Source: an uncultured Flavobacteriaceae bacterium
Lineage (GTDB): Bacteria > Bacteroidota > Bacteroidia > Flavobacteriales > Flavobacteriaceae
Assembly: GCA_937944485.1 (NCBI GenBank)
Contig: CALDYU010000001.1
Coordinates: forward strand, 1 to 64,000
Direction of reading: 5' to 3'
DNA: 64,000 bases
Position 1 is the first letter of the stretch; each line of letters starts with the position of its first letter. Of the stretch, positions 27,921-36,454 are shown piece by piece. The position numbers and the translations under genes were made by a program. The notes below the pieces were generated by a model that did no database searches, was not told the DNA's origin, and saw only the letters and a program-made list of their open reading frames with translations.

Positions 27921-29348
27921 ATGAAAAACCAACTTCTTTCTCTCATCGTTATGCTAGCTTCTATAGCTACATTGCAATCTCAAAAAAAAGCAAAAGACGT
28001 ACTCAAAAAATTAGATAATCAATCAGAATCTTATAGTGCCATAGCACAAGAGATATGGAACCTTGCAGAAATGGGTTATCAAGAAGAAAAAAGTTCAGCC
28101 CTGCTACAACAAACTTTAGACGATGCTGGTTTTTCTATAAAGAAAGGGGTAGCAGCAATACCTACCGCATTTATTGCTGAATACGGAAATGGTACTCCAG
28201 TAATTGCCATTTTAGGCGAATATGACGCTTTACCTGGGTTATCGCAAGAAGCGGTAGCCGAAAAAAAATCAGCAGGTAAGGTTGCAGGTCATGCCTGTGG
28301 TCATCATTTATTCGGAACAGCTTCTGCCGCGGCAGCTATTGCTGTAAAAAATTGGTTGTCCGCTAATAAAACCTCAGGCACCATTCGTTTTTATGGAACA
28401 CCTGCTGAAGAAGGTGGCGGAGCAAAAGTATATATGTCACGCGCTGGTCTATTCGATGATGTGGATGTTGCCTTACATTGGCACCCAAGTTCTCAAAACG
28501 CAGCCAGTGCGGCCGCTGCATTGGCTAACATTTCTGCTAAGTTTCGTTTTTATGGTGTTTCTTCACACGCAGCAGGTGCACCAGAAAGAGGGCGTTCTTC
28601 GTTAGATGGGGTTGAAGCAATGAATACCATGGTCAATATGATGCGTGAACATATTCCACAAGAAACGCGTATTCATTATGTCATAACTGATGGGGGAAAG
28701 GCACCAAATGTAGTGCCTGATTTTGCGGAAGTTTACTACTATGCCCGCCACAATCGAAGAGATGTTGTTAAAAGTGTTTTTGATCGTATCGTAAAAGCCG
28801 CCGAAGGAGCAGCCCTAGGTACAGGTACTACTATGGACTATGAAATTGTAAATGGTGTTCATGAACTTTTGCCCAATTTAGTACTGCAAAAAATAGTTCA
28901 TGAGAATTTATCTGAAGTTGGAGGAGTTACCTATACTACCGAAGAAAAAATATTTGCCGATAAAATAGCAATCAGTTTAGGACAAAAACAAGCCAACCTT
29001 GATGTTGCCAAAAATGTGCAACCCTATAAAGAAGTTGCAAGAGCTTATGGTTCGACAGATGTAGGCGACGTGAGTTTTGTGGTTCCTACCGTTGGTTTTG
29101 GTACTGCGACCTGGGTACCTGGCACCTCAGCACATAGCTGGCAGGCAGTGGCTGCTGGTGGAACCACCATCGGAAAAAAAGGAATGATGGTAGCCGCTAA
29201 AACATTGACACTAACAGCTATTGATTTATTCGAAAACGATGAACTTATTGCTAAAGCAAAGGCCGAATTTATTGAGCGACGTGGTATTGATTTTAAATAT
29301 GTACCACTTCTAGGAGACAGGCCACCAGCACTTAATTACCGACAATAA
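27921..29348 (+). CDS. M20-family amidohydrolase (AbgB-like), exported
   Basis: 475 residues with a signal peptide (ends TLQSQ). Metal-binding motifs of the M20 fold: GEYDALPGL, HACGHHLFGTA and PAEEGGGA, then the dimerisation (lid) domain around SSHAAGAPERGRSSLDGVE. Closest family resemblance is to AbgB-type p-aminobenzoyl-glutamate hydrolases and related amidohydrolases. The signal peptide points to a periplasmic enzyme. It follows the GH13 gene by 60 bases and may share its transcript. The substrate is not determined by sequence. Confidence 0.88.
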   Translation: MKNQLLSLIVMLASIATLQSQKKAKDVLKKLDNQSESYSAIAQEIWNLAEMGYQEEKSSALLQQTLDDAGFSIKKGVAAIPTAFIAEYGNGTPVIAILGEYDALPGLSQEAVAEKKSAGKVAGHACGHHLFGTASAAAAIAVKNWLSANKTSGTIRFYGTPAEEGGGAKVYMSRAGLFDDVDVALHWHPSSQNAASAAAALANISAKFRFYGVSSHAAGAPERGRSSLDGVEAMNTMVNMMREHIPQETRIHYVITDGGKAPNVVPDFAEVYYYARHNRRDVVKSVFDRIVKAAEGAALGTGTTMDYEIVNGVHELLPNLVLQKIVHENLSEVGGVTYTTEEKIFADKIAISLGQKQANLDVAKNVQPYKEVARAYGSTDVGDVSFVVPTVGFGTATWVPGTSAHSWQAVAAGGTTIGKKGMMVAAKTLTLTAIDLFENDELIAKAKAEFIERRGIDFKYVPLLGDRPPALNYRQ

Positions 29349-29465
29349 TATACCATAAACTGGCTGCACCTTTCACATTTGAAATTATGCGAATTATTTT
29401 AATATAGTCCGTTGTAACAAATGACATCATCTAGCTACTAACTAGTAACACCTCCAACCAATTAA

Positions 29466-29960
29466 GTGAATAAAGCACTGGAACATCAATTTGTGACGGA
29501 ACTTGAGAACAACCAAAACATTGTTCACAAGGTCTGTACCTTGTATACCAATGACCGAGATTCACACAATGATTTGTTTCAAGAAATAACAATACAATTA
29601 TGGAAAGCCTATCCTAAATTTAGAGGAGACAGCAAATTTAGTACATGGATGTATCGTGTGGCCCTAAATACGGCCATTACCTTATATCGAAAATCGAAGA
29701 AACGAGTAAAGACGCAAGATTATGAATCTGTTATTTTTAAAATAAAGGCCGAAGAGTACGATGAAACAGAAGAACAACAATTGAACTTGATGTACAGGGC
29801 CGTAAAGCAACTAGGGGACGTTGACAAGGCCTTAGTATTTTTGTATTTGGAAGACAAAGATTACAGAGAAATTTCGGAAACTTTAGGTATTTCAGAAGTG
29901 AATGCCAGAGTGAAAATGAACCGAATAAAAAATAAATTAAGAACCATATTGAATCCTTAG
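29466..29960 (+). CDS. ECF-type RNA polymerase sigma factor
   Basis: 164 residues. Region 2 (NDLFQEITIQLWKAYPKFRGDSKFSTWMYRVALNTAI) and region 4 helix-turn-helix (YREISETLGISEVNARVKMNRIKNKLR) are both complete. The start is GTG 29466; no ATG fits. It is followed after 4 bases by a membrane protein, which is probably its regulator. Such pairs usually respond to envelope stress; target genes are unknown. Confidence 0.92.
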   Translation: MNKALEHQFVTELENNQNIVHKVCTLYTNDRDSHNDLFQEITIQLWKAYPKFRGDSKFSTWMYRVALNTAITLYRKSKKRVKTQDYESVIFKIKAEEYDETEEQQLNLMYRAVKQLGDVDKALVFLYLEDKDYREISETLGISEVNARVKMNRIKNKLRTILNP

Positions 29961-29964
29961 GATT

Positions 29965-30612
29965 ATGATAGACGAATTAGAATTATTAAAAAAAGACTGG
30001 CAAAAAAAGGACGATCAGCTCCCAAAATTGTCTTATAAAGAATTACATACCATGATTTGGAAGAAATCCTCTTCTATAGTAAAATGGATTGTGATTATAA
30101 GTATACTTGAATTTGCCTTACCGCATCTACTCTATTTAATACCAGGAACAAAAGACAGTATTTTGATGTACGAAAAATTAGGTATTAAAAATTTATCAAT
30201 TGGGTTATGGGTTACCGGGTATGGCATCACCGGATATTTTATTTTTCTTTTCTATAGGCGTTATAAAGAAATTTCTATTCTTGACAGTACCAAAGGGTTA
30301 ATGGAGAAAATTTTAAAAACAAGAAAAACGGTTAAATACTATGTAATTTACAGTCTCTCTTTTTTATTTTTAACATGCTGTATTCTCTTTATCAGTATGG
30401 CATTATCAGATAATCTATTGACGATTTTTAATCAGAATGGTAATGATCTTGCTGTTGCTCCTGACAAATTTCGAAGCATGTTATTATGGACAATGGGGAT
30501 TTTCTCCGTTGTAATGATACTTGTTATGGGGGCAATTTATTTTCTTTTATATGGGCTTTTGCTGCGAAGGTTAAATGGAAATTATAAAGAGCTTAAAAAG
30601 CTAGAAGTCTAA
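29965..30612 (+). CDS. Membrane protein paired with the ECF sigma factor (probable anti-sigma role)
   Basis: 215 residues. An N-terminal cytoplasmic segment (IDELELLKKDWQKKDDQLP) precedes about four membrane helices (about 42-60, 75-93, 125-148, 170-192) and a basic cytoplasmic tail. No zinc-finger anti-sigma motif is visible. The position 4 bases after the sigma gene and the N-terminal amphipathic helix suggest it holds the sigma factor at the membrane; this is inference from context. Its TAA stop overlaps the TAG stop of the convergent acyltransferase gene. Confidence 0.7.
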   Translation: MIDELELLKKDWQKKDDQLPKLSYKELHTMIWKKSSSIVKWIVIISILEFALPHLLYLIPGTKDSILMYEKLGIKNLSIGLWVTGYGITGYFIFLFYRRYKEISILDSTKGLMEKILKTRKTVKYYVIYSLSFLFLTCCILFISMALSDNLLTIFNQNGNDLAVAPDKFRSMLLWTMGIFSVVMILVMGAIYFLLYGLLLRRLNGNYKELKKLEV

Positions 30613-31415
30613 TTTTTAGCACTATATCTTCTTGCTTGGTTTTCTTCTTCATAGGCTAATAATTCTTCTTTAGGTATAACTTTTAAAAAGGATGGATGTT
30701 GCTCAATAGCATACTCTAACTTTTCAATTATCGCATCAAAAGATTCTTCTTCATAGTCAATTTCTAAAGGCTCTTTAATGACCATTGATTGTAGAATTCC
30801 TTTTTTCTTTATGCGCAAGCCTTTTTTGTCAAAAGAACGCCGAAATCCATCAATTACAACTGGGACAACAACAGGTTTGTATTTTTTGATGATATGAGCG
30901 GTTCCCTTACGCAAAGGCTTCCAAGGGGTTGTAGTTCCCTGTGGAAAGGTTATAACCCAACCGTCATCTAAAGCTTTACCAATGTTAGAAATATCGCTAA
31001 ATTTTACTTTGCGATTGACATCTTTGCCTTCTGAACGCCATGTTCGTTCTACGCTGATAGAACCGGCATAGGCCATTATCTTTGTGAAAAAGCTCTTTTT
31101 CATTGTTTCAGCAGCCGCGATATAGTAAAAGTTCAACTTAGGCTGCCACAAATATCCCAAATTGCGAATAGAATCGTCGCGCCCTTTCAAACTAGCATTA
31201 AATACATGAAACATGGCAACTACATCTGCGAAGTAAGTCTGGTGATTACTAACAAAAAGAACATTGTTTTCAGGAAGGTTTCGTATTATTTCAGACCCCT
31301 CAATTTCGAGTTTATTAAAACGTTTGTATCGTTGATGCGTCATCACTCCTAAAATGCGGATGACCCATTTTTTTAATAATAAAATATGTCCGAAAGGATT
31401 TCTTTTAAATAATTT
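30609..31415 (-). CDS. Lysophospholipid acyltransferase (PlsC-like)
   Basis: About 268 residues from ATG 31415 (MKLFKRNPFGH). The ORF track's longer start at 31460 adds 15 residues without support. The glycerolipid-acyltransferase block I appears as NHQTYFAD, with five residues instead of four between His and Asp. Block III appears as FPQGTTTPW, with Gln where FPEGT is usual. The remaining order (block IV PVVVPVVIDGFRRSF) is normal. Expected role: acylation of 1-acylglycerol-3-phosphate or a related lipid at the inner membrane. It probably forms an operon with the Nudix gene upstream. Confidence 0.8.
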   Translation of the reverse strand, partial: KLFKRNPFGHILLLKKWVIRILGVMTHQRYKRFNKLEIEGSEIIRNLPENNVLFVSNHQTYFADVVAMFHVFNASLKGRDDSIRNLGYLWQPKLNFYYIAAAETMKKSFFTKIMAYAGSISVERTWRSEGKDVNRKVKFSDISNIGKALDDGWVITFPQGTTTPWKPLRKGTAHIIKKYKPVVVPVVIDGFRRSFDKKGLRIKKKGILQSMVIKEPLEIDYEEESFDAIIEKLEYAIEQHPSFLKVIPKEELLAYEEENQARRYSAKN

Positions 31416-31470
31416 CATACTACATACTATCAGGGGAATTCGTATTTGTGCAATGTACAAAATAAGTAGG

Positions 31471-32112
31471 TTAAAGTACCTGTCTCAAAAGTGCTTTGAC
31501 TTCACTAAGCATCATTGCCGTTGCTCCCCAAACCGTGTAACCATTTAGGCTAAAGGCAGGTACAAGAATATCTTTAGCATATGAGGTACTTAAATTTTGC
31601 TCAAATAAATTTCTGTCATCCATAAAATCGACTAATGAAACTTCAACAAGCGCCGCTACTTCTTCATCTTGTTTTATAAAAGGTAGTGGGTTTTTATAGA
31701 GACCTAAAAAAGGATAAACCTCAAAATTACTTGGAGGAATATAGACCGCACTCAATTGCTTTAGCACCTCTATTTCGGAAACTGGAACACCCACTTCTTC
31801 CCATGTTTCACGAAGGGCTGTTGCTTTCAAATCAACGTCAATGGCTTCAAATTTACCCCCAGGAAACGCGATTTGATTTGAATGCACGCCTTTATAAGTC
31901 TTTCTTAAAATCAATAATAAATGTGTCAGATCATGTGCATCAGGATAAAACAAGGCCATTACCCCAGCTTTCTTAGCAGCGTTGCGATCAAATTTTGAAT
32001 TCCGCAATTCCGCAACACGACCTTCTGGAGCCATTAAAAAGTGTGCCTCTTCTCCTGGTAAGGGTAGATTTTCTATTTTTGAAATTCGTTGTGTAAATAA
32101 ATTAAAATTCAT
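31471..32112 (-). CDS. Nudix hydrolase, CoA pyrophosphatase-like
   Basis: 213 residues from ATG 32112 (MNFNLFTQRISKIENLPLPG). The ORF track's start at 32250 would read 46 residues backwards through the divergent gene and is rejected. It has the UPF0035/NudL-type signature HSNQIAFPGGKFE followed by the Nudix helix ALRETWEEVGV. Family members cleave CoA or related dinucleotides to 4'-phosphopantetheine and AMP derivatives. Its start codon shares two bases with the start codon of the divergent cyclophilin gene. Confidence 0.9.
   Translation of the reverse strand: MNFNLFTQRISKIENLPLPGEEAHFLMAPEGRVAELRNSKFDRNAAKKAGVMALFYPDAHDLTHLLLILRKTYKGVHSNQIAFPGGKFEAIDVDLKATALRETWEEVGVPVSEIEVLKQLSAVYIPPSNFEVYPFLGLYKNPLPFIKQDEEVAALVEVSLVDFMDDRNLFEQNLSTSYAKDILVPAFSLNGYTVWGATAMMLSEVKALLRQVL
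32074..32081 (+). promoter_or_regulatory. Candidate -7 box of the cyclophilin gene inside the Nudix gene
   Basis: TATTTTTG fits TAnnTTTG and lies 29 bases before the cyclophilin ATG, within the first codons of the divergent Nudix gene. No good -33 TTG is visible. It is notable because the two start codons overlap, so any promoter here must lie in coding DNA. Confidence 0.35.
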
Positions 32113-32824
32113 GATATCTCGGAAAGTCTCGTTGTTTACAATAATAACACTATTATTTTTAGTGGGGTGCAAAGATGATTCTAGAAAAAAAAGTGTCACT
32201 ACACCTACTAAAAAAATTGTAGTGGATACCGTCGTAACACCAATTGACACTGTAGAGAAAAAATCTGAACCCTTTAAATTAACGGAAGAAAATGCTATTG
32301 AATTTTTCTTTAATTATCAAAAAGGACTGAATGTTAATAAGGTTAAACTAACTACAAATCTAGGTAGTTTTACAGTGCAATTATTTGACAACGTACCTTA
32401 CCACAAGGCCAATTTTATATATTTAGCACGATCAGGCTATTTTGATGGCACACAATTTCATAGGGTAGTTAAAGATTTTATTATTCAAGGTGGAAATGCA
32501 GATGACAAGGCAACGGCAGACCGAAGACGAAAAATAGGGCGTTATTTATTACCCCCAGATACGCGTAAAGGTCATAAACATCATAGGGGTGTTATCTCTA
32601 TGCCCAGTAGCGAAACTGATAATCCGCATAAGTTGGCATCACCCTATGAATTTTTCATTGTGGTTACCAAACCAGGTTCCTATCATCTTGATGGTGACTA
32701 TACCCCTTTTGGAAAAGTCATTCAAGGCATGAGCGTAGTTGATAAAATTAATAATGTACCTGTTGGCAAAGGAGATTGGCCTTTTAATAATGTTTACATT
32801 GAAAAAGTAGAGGTACTGAAATGA
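32111..32824 (+). CDS. Cyclophilin-type peptidyl-prolyl isomerase lipoprotein
   Basis: 237 residues from ATG 32111. This start gives a textbook lipoprotein signal (KVSLFTIITLLFLVGC, lipobox Cys20), while the ORF track's extended start reads antisense through the Nudix gene. The cyclophilin domain (about 75-237) has the signature FHRVVKDFIIQGG. Compared with minimal cyclophilins it carries a basic insertion (TADRRRKIGRYLLPPDTRKGHKHH). Expected role: cis-trans prolyl isomerisation during folding of exported proteins in the periplasm. Confidence 0.92.
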   Translation: MISRKVSLFTIITLLFLVGCKDDSRKKSVTTPTKKIVVDTVVTPIDTVEKKSEPFKLTEENAIEFFFNYQKGLNVNKVKLTTNLGSFTVQLFDNVPYHKANFIYLARSGYFDGTQFHRVVKDFIIQGGNADDKATADRRRKIGRYLLPPDTRKGHKHHRGVISMPSSETDNPHKLASPYEFFIVVTKPGSYHLDGDYTPFGKVIQGMSVVDKINNVPVGKGDWPFNNVYIEKVEVLK

Positions 32825-32833
32825 TTCATACTA

Positions 32834-33445
32834 CTAGCTTTCTTTTTTATAGATAGAAGGCAATGATATCTTAAATTTTACAACGAGTAGACGTATTGCT
32901 ATAATCACCAGTATACCTCCTAAATAAGCGTATTCTGCATTCATCGGCAGTAATCGAAAAAGAAAATAGCAAAACCCACCAAATATACACGCGGTTGCAT
33001 AAATCTCTTTTCTAAAAATAACCGGAATTTCATTGCATAAAATATCACGTAGTACGCCTCCAAAGCTCGCCGTAATAGTACCAAGAGCCACACAAATTAT
33101 TGGAGACAAATCTGCCGAAAGTCCCTTTTCTATACCCGCCATAGTAAAAAGGCCGATACCAATTGTGTCAAAAAGAAATAGCGTTTTTCTTAAGTATTTC
33201 AGTTGATTTACGAGCAAAACTGCCAATATTACATTCACCAAAACAATTACGATGTATGTATGGTCACGCATCCAAACAACTGGTGTATTACCAATTAATA
33301 TATCTCTTAGCGTTCCCCCGCCAATTGCAGTTACAAATGCAATGATAAATACCCCAAATAAATCGAGTTTCTTTTCCATCGCAATTAAAACCCCTGATAT
33401 GGCAAAAGCTGCTGTACCTAAAACATCAATAGTTAGATAAAACAT
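32834..33445 (-). CDS. TRIC-family cation channel (UPF0126)
   Basis: 203 residues and seven hydrophobic helices made of two homologous halves. Each half has the family motif GG-x2-RD: GGGTLRDILIGNTPV and GGVLRDILCNEIPV. Bacterial members of this family form trimeric potassium-conducting channels. The stop lies 9 bases from the convergent cyclophilin gene. Confidence 0.92.
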   Translation of the reverse strand: MFYLTIDVLGTAAFAISGVLIAMEKKLDLFGVFIIAFVTAIGGGTLRDILIGNTPVVWMRDHTYIVIVLVNVILAVLLVNQLKYLRKTLFLFDTIGIGLFTMAGIEKGLSADLSPIICVALGTITASFGGVLRDILCNEIPVIFRKEIYATACIFGGFCYFLFRLLPMNAEYAYLGGILVIIAIRLLVVKFKISLPSIYKKES

Positions 33446-33458
33446 GAATCATTAAATA

Positions 33459-33478
33459 TTCAAAGTTCAAAGTTCAAA
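33459..33478. repeat. Short tandem heptamer repeat
   Basis: Nearly three direct copies of TTCAAAG (TTCAAAG TTCAAAG TTCAAA) upstream of the TRIC gene. This simple repeat is small enough to be chance or slippage. Confidence 0.6.
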
Positions 33479-33695
33479 TGTATTGTAAAATTAACATCTT
33501 CAAAGATGCAGCAAACTTAATTTATTAATTTCTAAATCATTATAACCTAATTTCTAAATAAGATAAAGCGTATATTTTATCAATTTCTACTTAGAAATAT
33601 TGAACACTGGTTAAATTATTCTACTGACCCGAAATATCCTTTGCCGTAAGTAAAAAATGCCAAACTTTCGCTTAGCATTCCATATCAGCATAGTA

Positions 33696-34742
33696 CTATT
33701 TAGCCAATTGCCTATCTAATTCTTTTTGCTGAGAAATTCTATATTTCAATACATTAATATAACGTAATGCTTCTTTAATGTCATATTCTGTATAAGAGCG
33801 CTGTGCCCATGCTAGGGCTTTGTTTAAATCACCATTAATTTCATTAATGATAGCCATATTGTAACATGCCCGACCTGCTATTTTAGCATTATCATTTGAT
33901 ACTTCTTCTTGCCATAACTCCGCAGCACTATCCCACTGTCCACTTCTTGCTCTACGCATAGCAGCTTCAAATTTATCAGTGCCTTTTACAAAGTAATCAC
34001 GTGTCACTCTTCGCTTTTGAGGTGATATCCGTTTCGCATAATAATCGCCAATATGACTACTCGTTTGAATCACTTTTTCTTTACGATTTAAAATTGCTTT
34101 TACAGCATTCATAGGATTAATACCCTTCCCACTTGAAACTATATTATTGTCAAACGCATATTCATCCAAAATTTGTTTAACTGCTGGATCATAAATACGC
34201 CAACCATTTTTTACTTTCGTTCTTAAGGTTAAGGCTACAGCTGGAACTTTTTTCTTTATTCCGAAAGCATTCGGAATTTCCATTTCTGTCACCTCTGAAT
34301 CGGCTTTAGTATCTGTATCATAAAATGCAAGAGAAAACAAAACATCAACCTTATGTTCCTCGCATATAGCCTCTACCTGATCCCAAGTTAAAGCAGCAGG
34401 CAAAACACCCAATCCTTTTCGTACATTAGGTGCTTCGAGTACTCGAACAACATCAAAACGTCCTAAGCGCTCTAGTTCTGATTTCACAGATGCTACCGCT
34501 GCCGCTGCGCCGTCTTTATCTAAATTCTTTCCTTCAGCTGACAATATTTTATCAATTGTATCGATACCATGTGTACCTTCAGCAGGAAGACTTCTATTAA
34601 TAATACCAATGTGTAAAACATCGGAAGCGATCGACACGGGGGCGGGTTCTACCGTGTTCATAGTTAATTGGTTCGTAGCGCTACAAGAAGCAAACAAAAA
34701 TCCGATGGTTGCAACTACATAAATGTGATTGAAAAGTTTCAT
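33696..34742 (-). CDS. DUF6340-type lipoprotein with TPR-like C-terminus
   Basis: 348 residues. Lipoprotein signal with lipobox FASC (Cys20). The N-terminal two thirds resemble the DUF6340 family of Bacteroidota (LHIGIINRSLPAEG, VDVLFSLAFYDTD, RTKVKNGWRIYDP). The C-terminal part (about 265-330) has helix pairs of TPR character (AAELWQEEV, GRACYNMAIINEINGDLNKALAWAQRSY). The function is unknown; it is an envelope protein by its signal. The gene stands alone, with about 250 bases of plain AT-rich DNA between it and the TRIC gene. Confidence 0.7.
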   Translation of the reverse strand: MKLFNHIYVVATIGFLFASCSATNQLTMNTVEPAPVSIASDVLHIGIINRSLPAEGTHGIDTIDKILSAEGKNLDKDGAAAAVASVKSELERLGRFDVVRVLEAPNVRKGLGVLPAALTWDQVEAICEEHKVDVLFSLAFYDTDTKADSEVTEMEIPNAFGIKKKVPAVALTLRTKVKNGWRIYDPAVKQILDEYAFDNNIVSSGKGINPMNAVKAILNRKEKVIQTSSHIGDYYAKRISPQKRRVTRDYFVKGTDKFEAAMRRARSGQWDSAAELWQEEVSNDNAKIAGRACYNMAIINEINGDLNKALAWAQRSYTEYDIKEALRYINVLKYRISQQKELDRQLAK

Positions 34743-34894
34743 GGGCGTAGGTTTTTGGGAAATTACGTCGAAGCCCTATATTTTTAGCTAAGACGCTTAC
34801 AACCAAACAGATAAAATGTTAAATTATTGTATCTTGATTGATTTTAAACCTACGTTTTTTAAAAATTATGAAGTAAAATAGAATTGCAATTAAA

Positions 34895-35821
34895 TCACTT
34901 AATTGGCGTAATTACAATATTGCGTAATTCAACCGGACCATGATCTCCTTGAATCATAATAGGCCCAGCGACGGCCTCATTATTGTCTAAGGCACCACCA
35001 GTCATTCCAGGTATATTTTGATTATTAATTATCGTTTTACCATTAGCAACTATGGTGACCCGTCGTCCGATGAGTGTAATATCATATTCTTGCCATTCCT
35101 CTGCTGGTTTGGCTACCATTTCATTGGGCGTTAGTAATCCGTAGATTCCTCCAAAAAGTATATTCGAAGGCTCTAAACCAATATTATCAGCAATTTGCAC
35201 CTCATAACGTCCTCTCAAATAAACACCGCTATTACTTCCTTTAGGGTATTTAAATTCTAGATGTAATTTAAAATCTGTAAACTTCTCATCCGTTATTAAA
35301 TTCGCTCCTGATTTCGGACTTTGTAGTACGCCATCTTTTACAACCCACTGGTTTTCACCTAAGGCTGTCCAACCACTTAAATCTTTTCCATTAAATAGTA
35401 CTTTTGGTTTGCCCCATTTCGGATTTTCAACATAAGCTAATTTTGGCGATCTCTTGGCTTTCCATGCATATGCCTTCCCATCTGTATAAATTAAAGTGCC
35501 TCTTAGTTCATCAGCCTTTAACGTACCAAACAATTGCATATCGAACCCTTTGGGCTCCCATTGATTAGGAATTGTAAAATTAAACGTACCGTCGTGAAAC
35601 TTGATCTCAGCAACAGGTCTCGCACTACCAAATTTATAACAAAAACGACCTATTAGTGTACTGTTACCTGAATGTTTGATTTCTAACCATGAAGGCACCT
35701 CTTTATCATCTTCAGTAATGGTAAGGTTCCACCGTCCTTCAAGTGCTTTCATATCTTGAGAAGCCACAAAAAACACATTTACTAAAAGTACAGCAAGGGT
35801 AATGACGGTTCTAATTTTCAT
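34895..35821 (-). CDS. DUF1080 (3-keto-disaccharide hydrolase-like) exported protein
   Basis: 308 residues from ATG 35821 (MKIRTVITLAVLL). The track's 35833 start is a TTG four codons earlier. Signal peptide, a beta-rich N-terminal part (about 25-125), then a DUF1080 jelly-roll (FNGKDLSGWTALGENQWVVKDG, SGVYLRGRYEVQI, ending VELRNIVITPI). DUF1080 proteins are concanavalin-like folds linked to sugar or 3-keto-disaccharide metabolism. It is periplasmic by signal peptide. No sugar-catabolic partner is adjacent. Confidence 0.87.
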   Translation of the reverse strand: MKIRTVITLAVLLVNVFFVASQDMKALEGRWNLTITEDDKEVPSWLEIKHSGNSTLIGRFCYKFGSARPVAEIKFHDGTFNFTIPNQWEPKGFDMQLFGTLKADELRGTLIYTDGKAYAWKAKRSPKLAYVENPKWGKPKVLFNGKDLSGWTALGENQWVVKDGVLQSPKSGANLITDEKFTDFKLHLEFKYPKGSNSGVYLRGRYEVQIADNIGLEPSNILFGGIYGLLTPNEMVAKPAEEWQEYDITLIGRRVTIVANGKTIINNQNIPGMTGGALDNNEAVAGPIMIQGDHGPVELRNIVITPIK

Positions 35822-35967
35822 AGTTATCTTCAATAGTGATTAGGTAACAGTAAATATAATGAACTCATCTAAAGAAAAAAACTACTTTTGAGAAGTACAA
35901 TTACGAACATCTTGAAATAAATGATACACGATGCTGCGCATTGAGATTTTTTTTAAAACTCCTACAT

Positions 35968-36405
35968 ATGAACAAAGCAATGGCCTTATTTAAATCATAC
36001 TTGGGTAAAGACTCTTCAAATTCTATTTCTCCTTTAATGCGCTGGCTAAACCCTACGCTTTTGAGTGCTTCTGAAGGAGTATTAGAATTTTCATATCTTA
36101 TTCGTGAAGAAATGACCAACCCAATGGGCATTCTACATGGGGGCACTACCGCTGCAATTATTGATGATGCGGTAGGTGCAGCCGTTTATTCCTTAGGTAA
36201 ACCAAATATATATACTACTGTAAATTTAGCCGTTGATTATTTTGCATCTGCTAAAGCAGGAGATACTATAATTGCGCTAACATCGATTACTAAAAACGGG
36301 AATCAAATTGTCAATACCTCTTGCGAGGTATGGAATGCTGACAAAACGCAAATGATCGCGAAAGGTCATTCAAATTTGATTAAAATAGATCGCATTAAGA
36401 AATAA
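35968..36405 (+). CDS. PaaI-family acyl-CoA thioesterase (hotdog fold)
   Basis: 145 residues from ATG 35968 (MNKAMALFKSYLGKD). The ORF track's 35941 start is a TTG. The hotdog-fold motif HGGTTAAIIDDAVGAA holds the active-site Asp region, and TVNLAVDYFASAKAGD is the usual second strand pair. Hydrolyses acyl-CoA or aromatic acyl-CoA thioesters; the particular substrate is unknown. Single-gene unit. Confidence 0.88.
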   Translation: MNKAMALFKSYLGKDSSNSISPLMRWLNPTLLSASEGVLEFSYLIREEMTNPMGILHGGTTAAIIDDAVGAAVYSLGKPNIYTTVNLAVDYFASAKAGDTIIALTSITKNGNQIVNTSCEVWNADKTQMIAKGHSNLIKIDRIKK

Positions 36406-36454
36406 TTTGGCTATCTAATTAAACAGAACAATGCGCCGTGTTCAACTTTTCAGT

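Noticed and set aside
31982-32110. N-terminal extension of the cyclophilin ORF (43 codons)
   Set aside because: It is antisense to the Nudix gene and destroys the lipoprotein signal that starts at ATG 32111.
32113-32250. N-terminal extension of the Nudix ORF (46 codons)
   Set aside because: It is antisense to the cyclophilin lipoprotein signal; homologous Nudix proteins start near MNFNLF.
33459-33478. TTCAAAG repeats as a CRISPR or regulatory array
   Set aside because: Fewer than three 7-base units without spacers; best explained as a small tandem slip.
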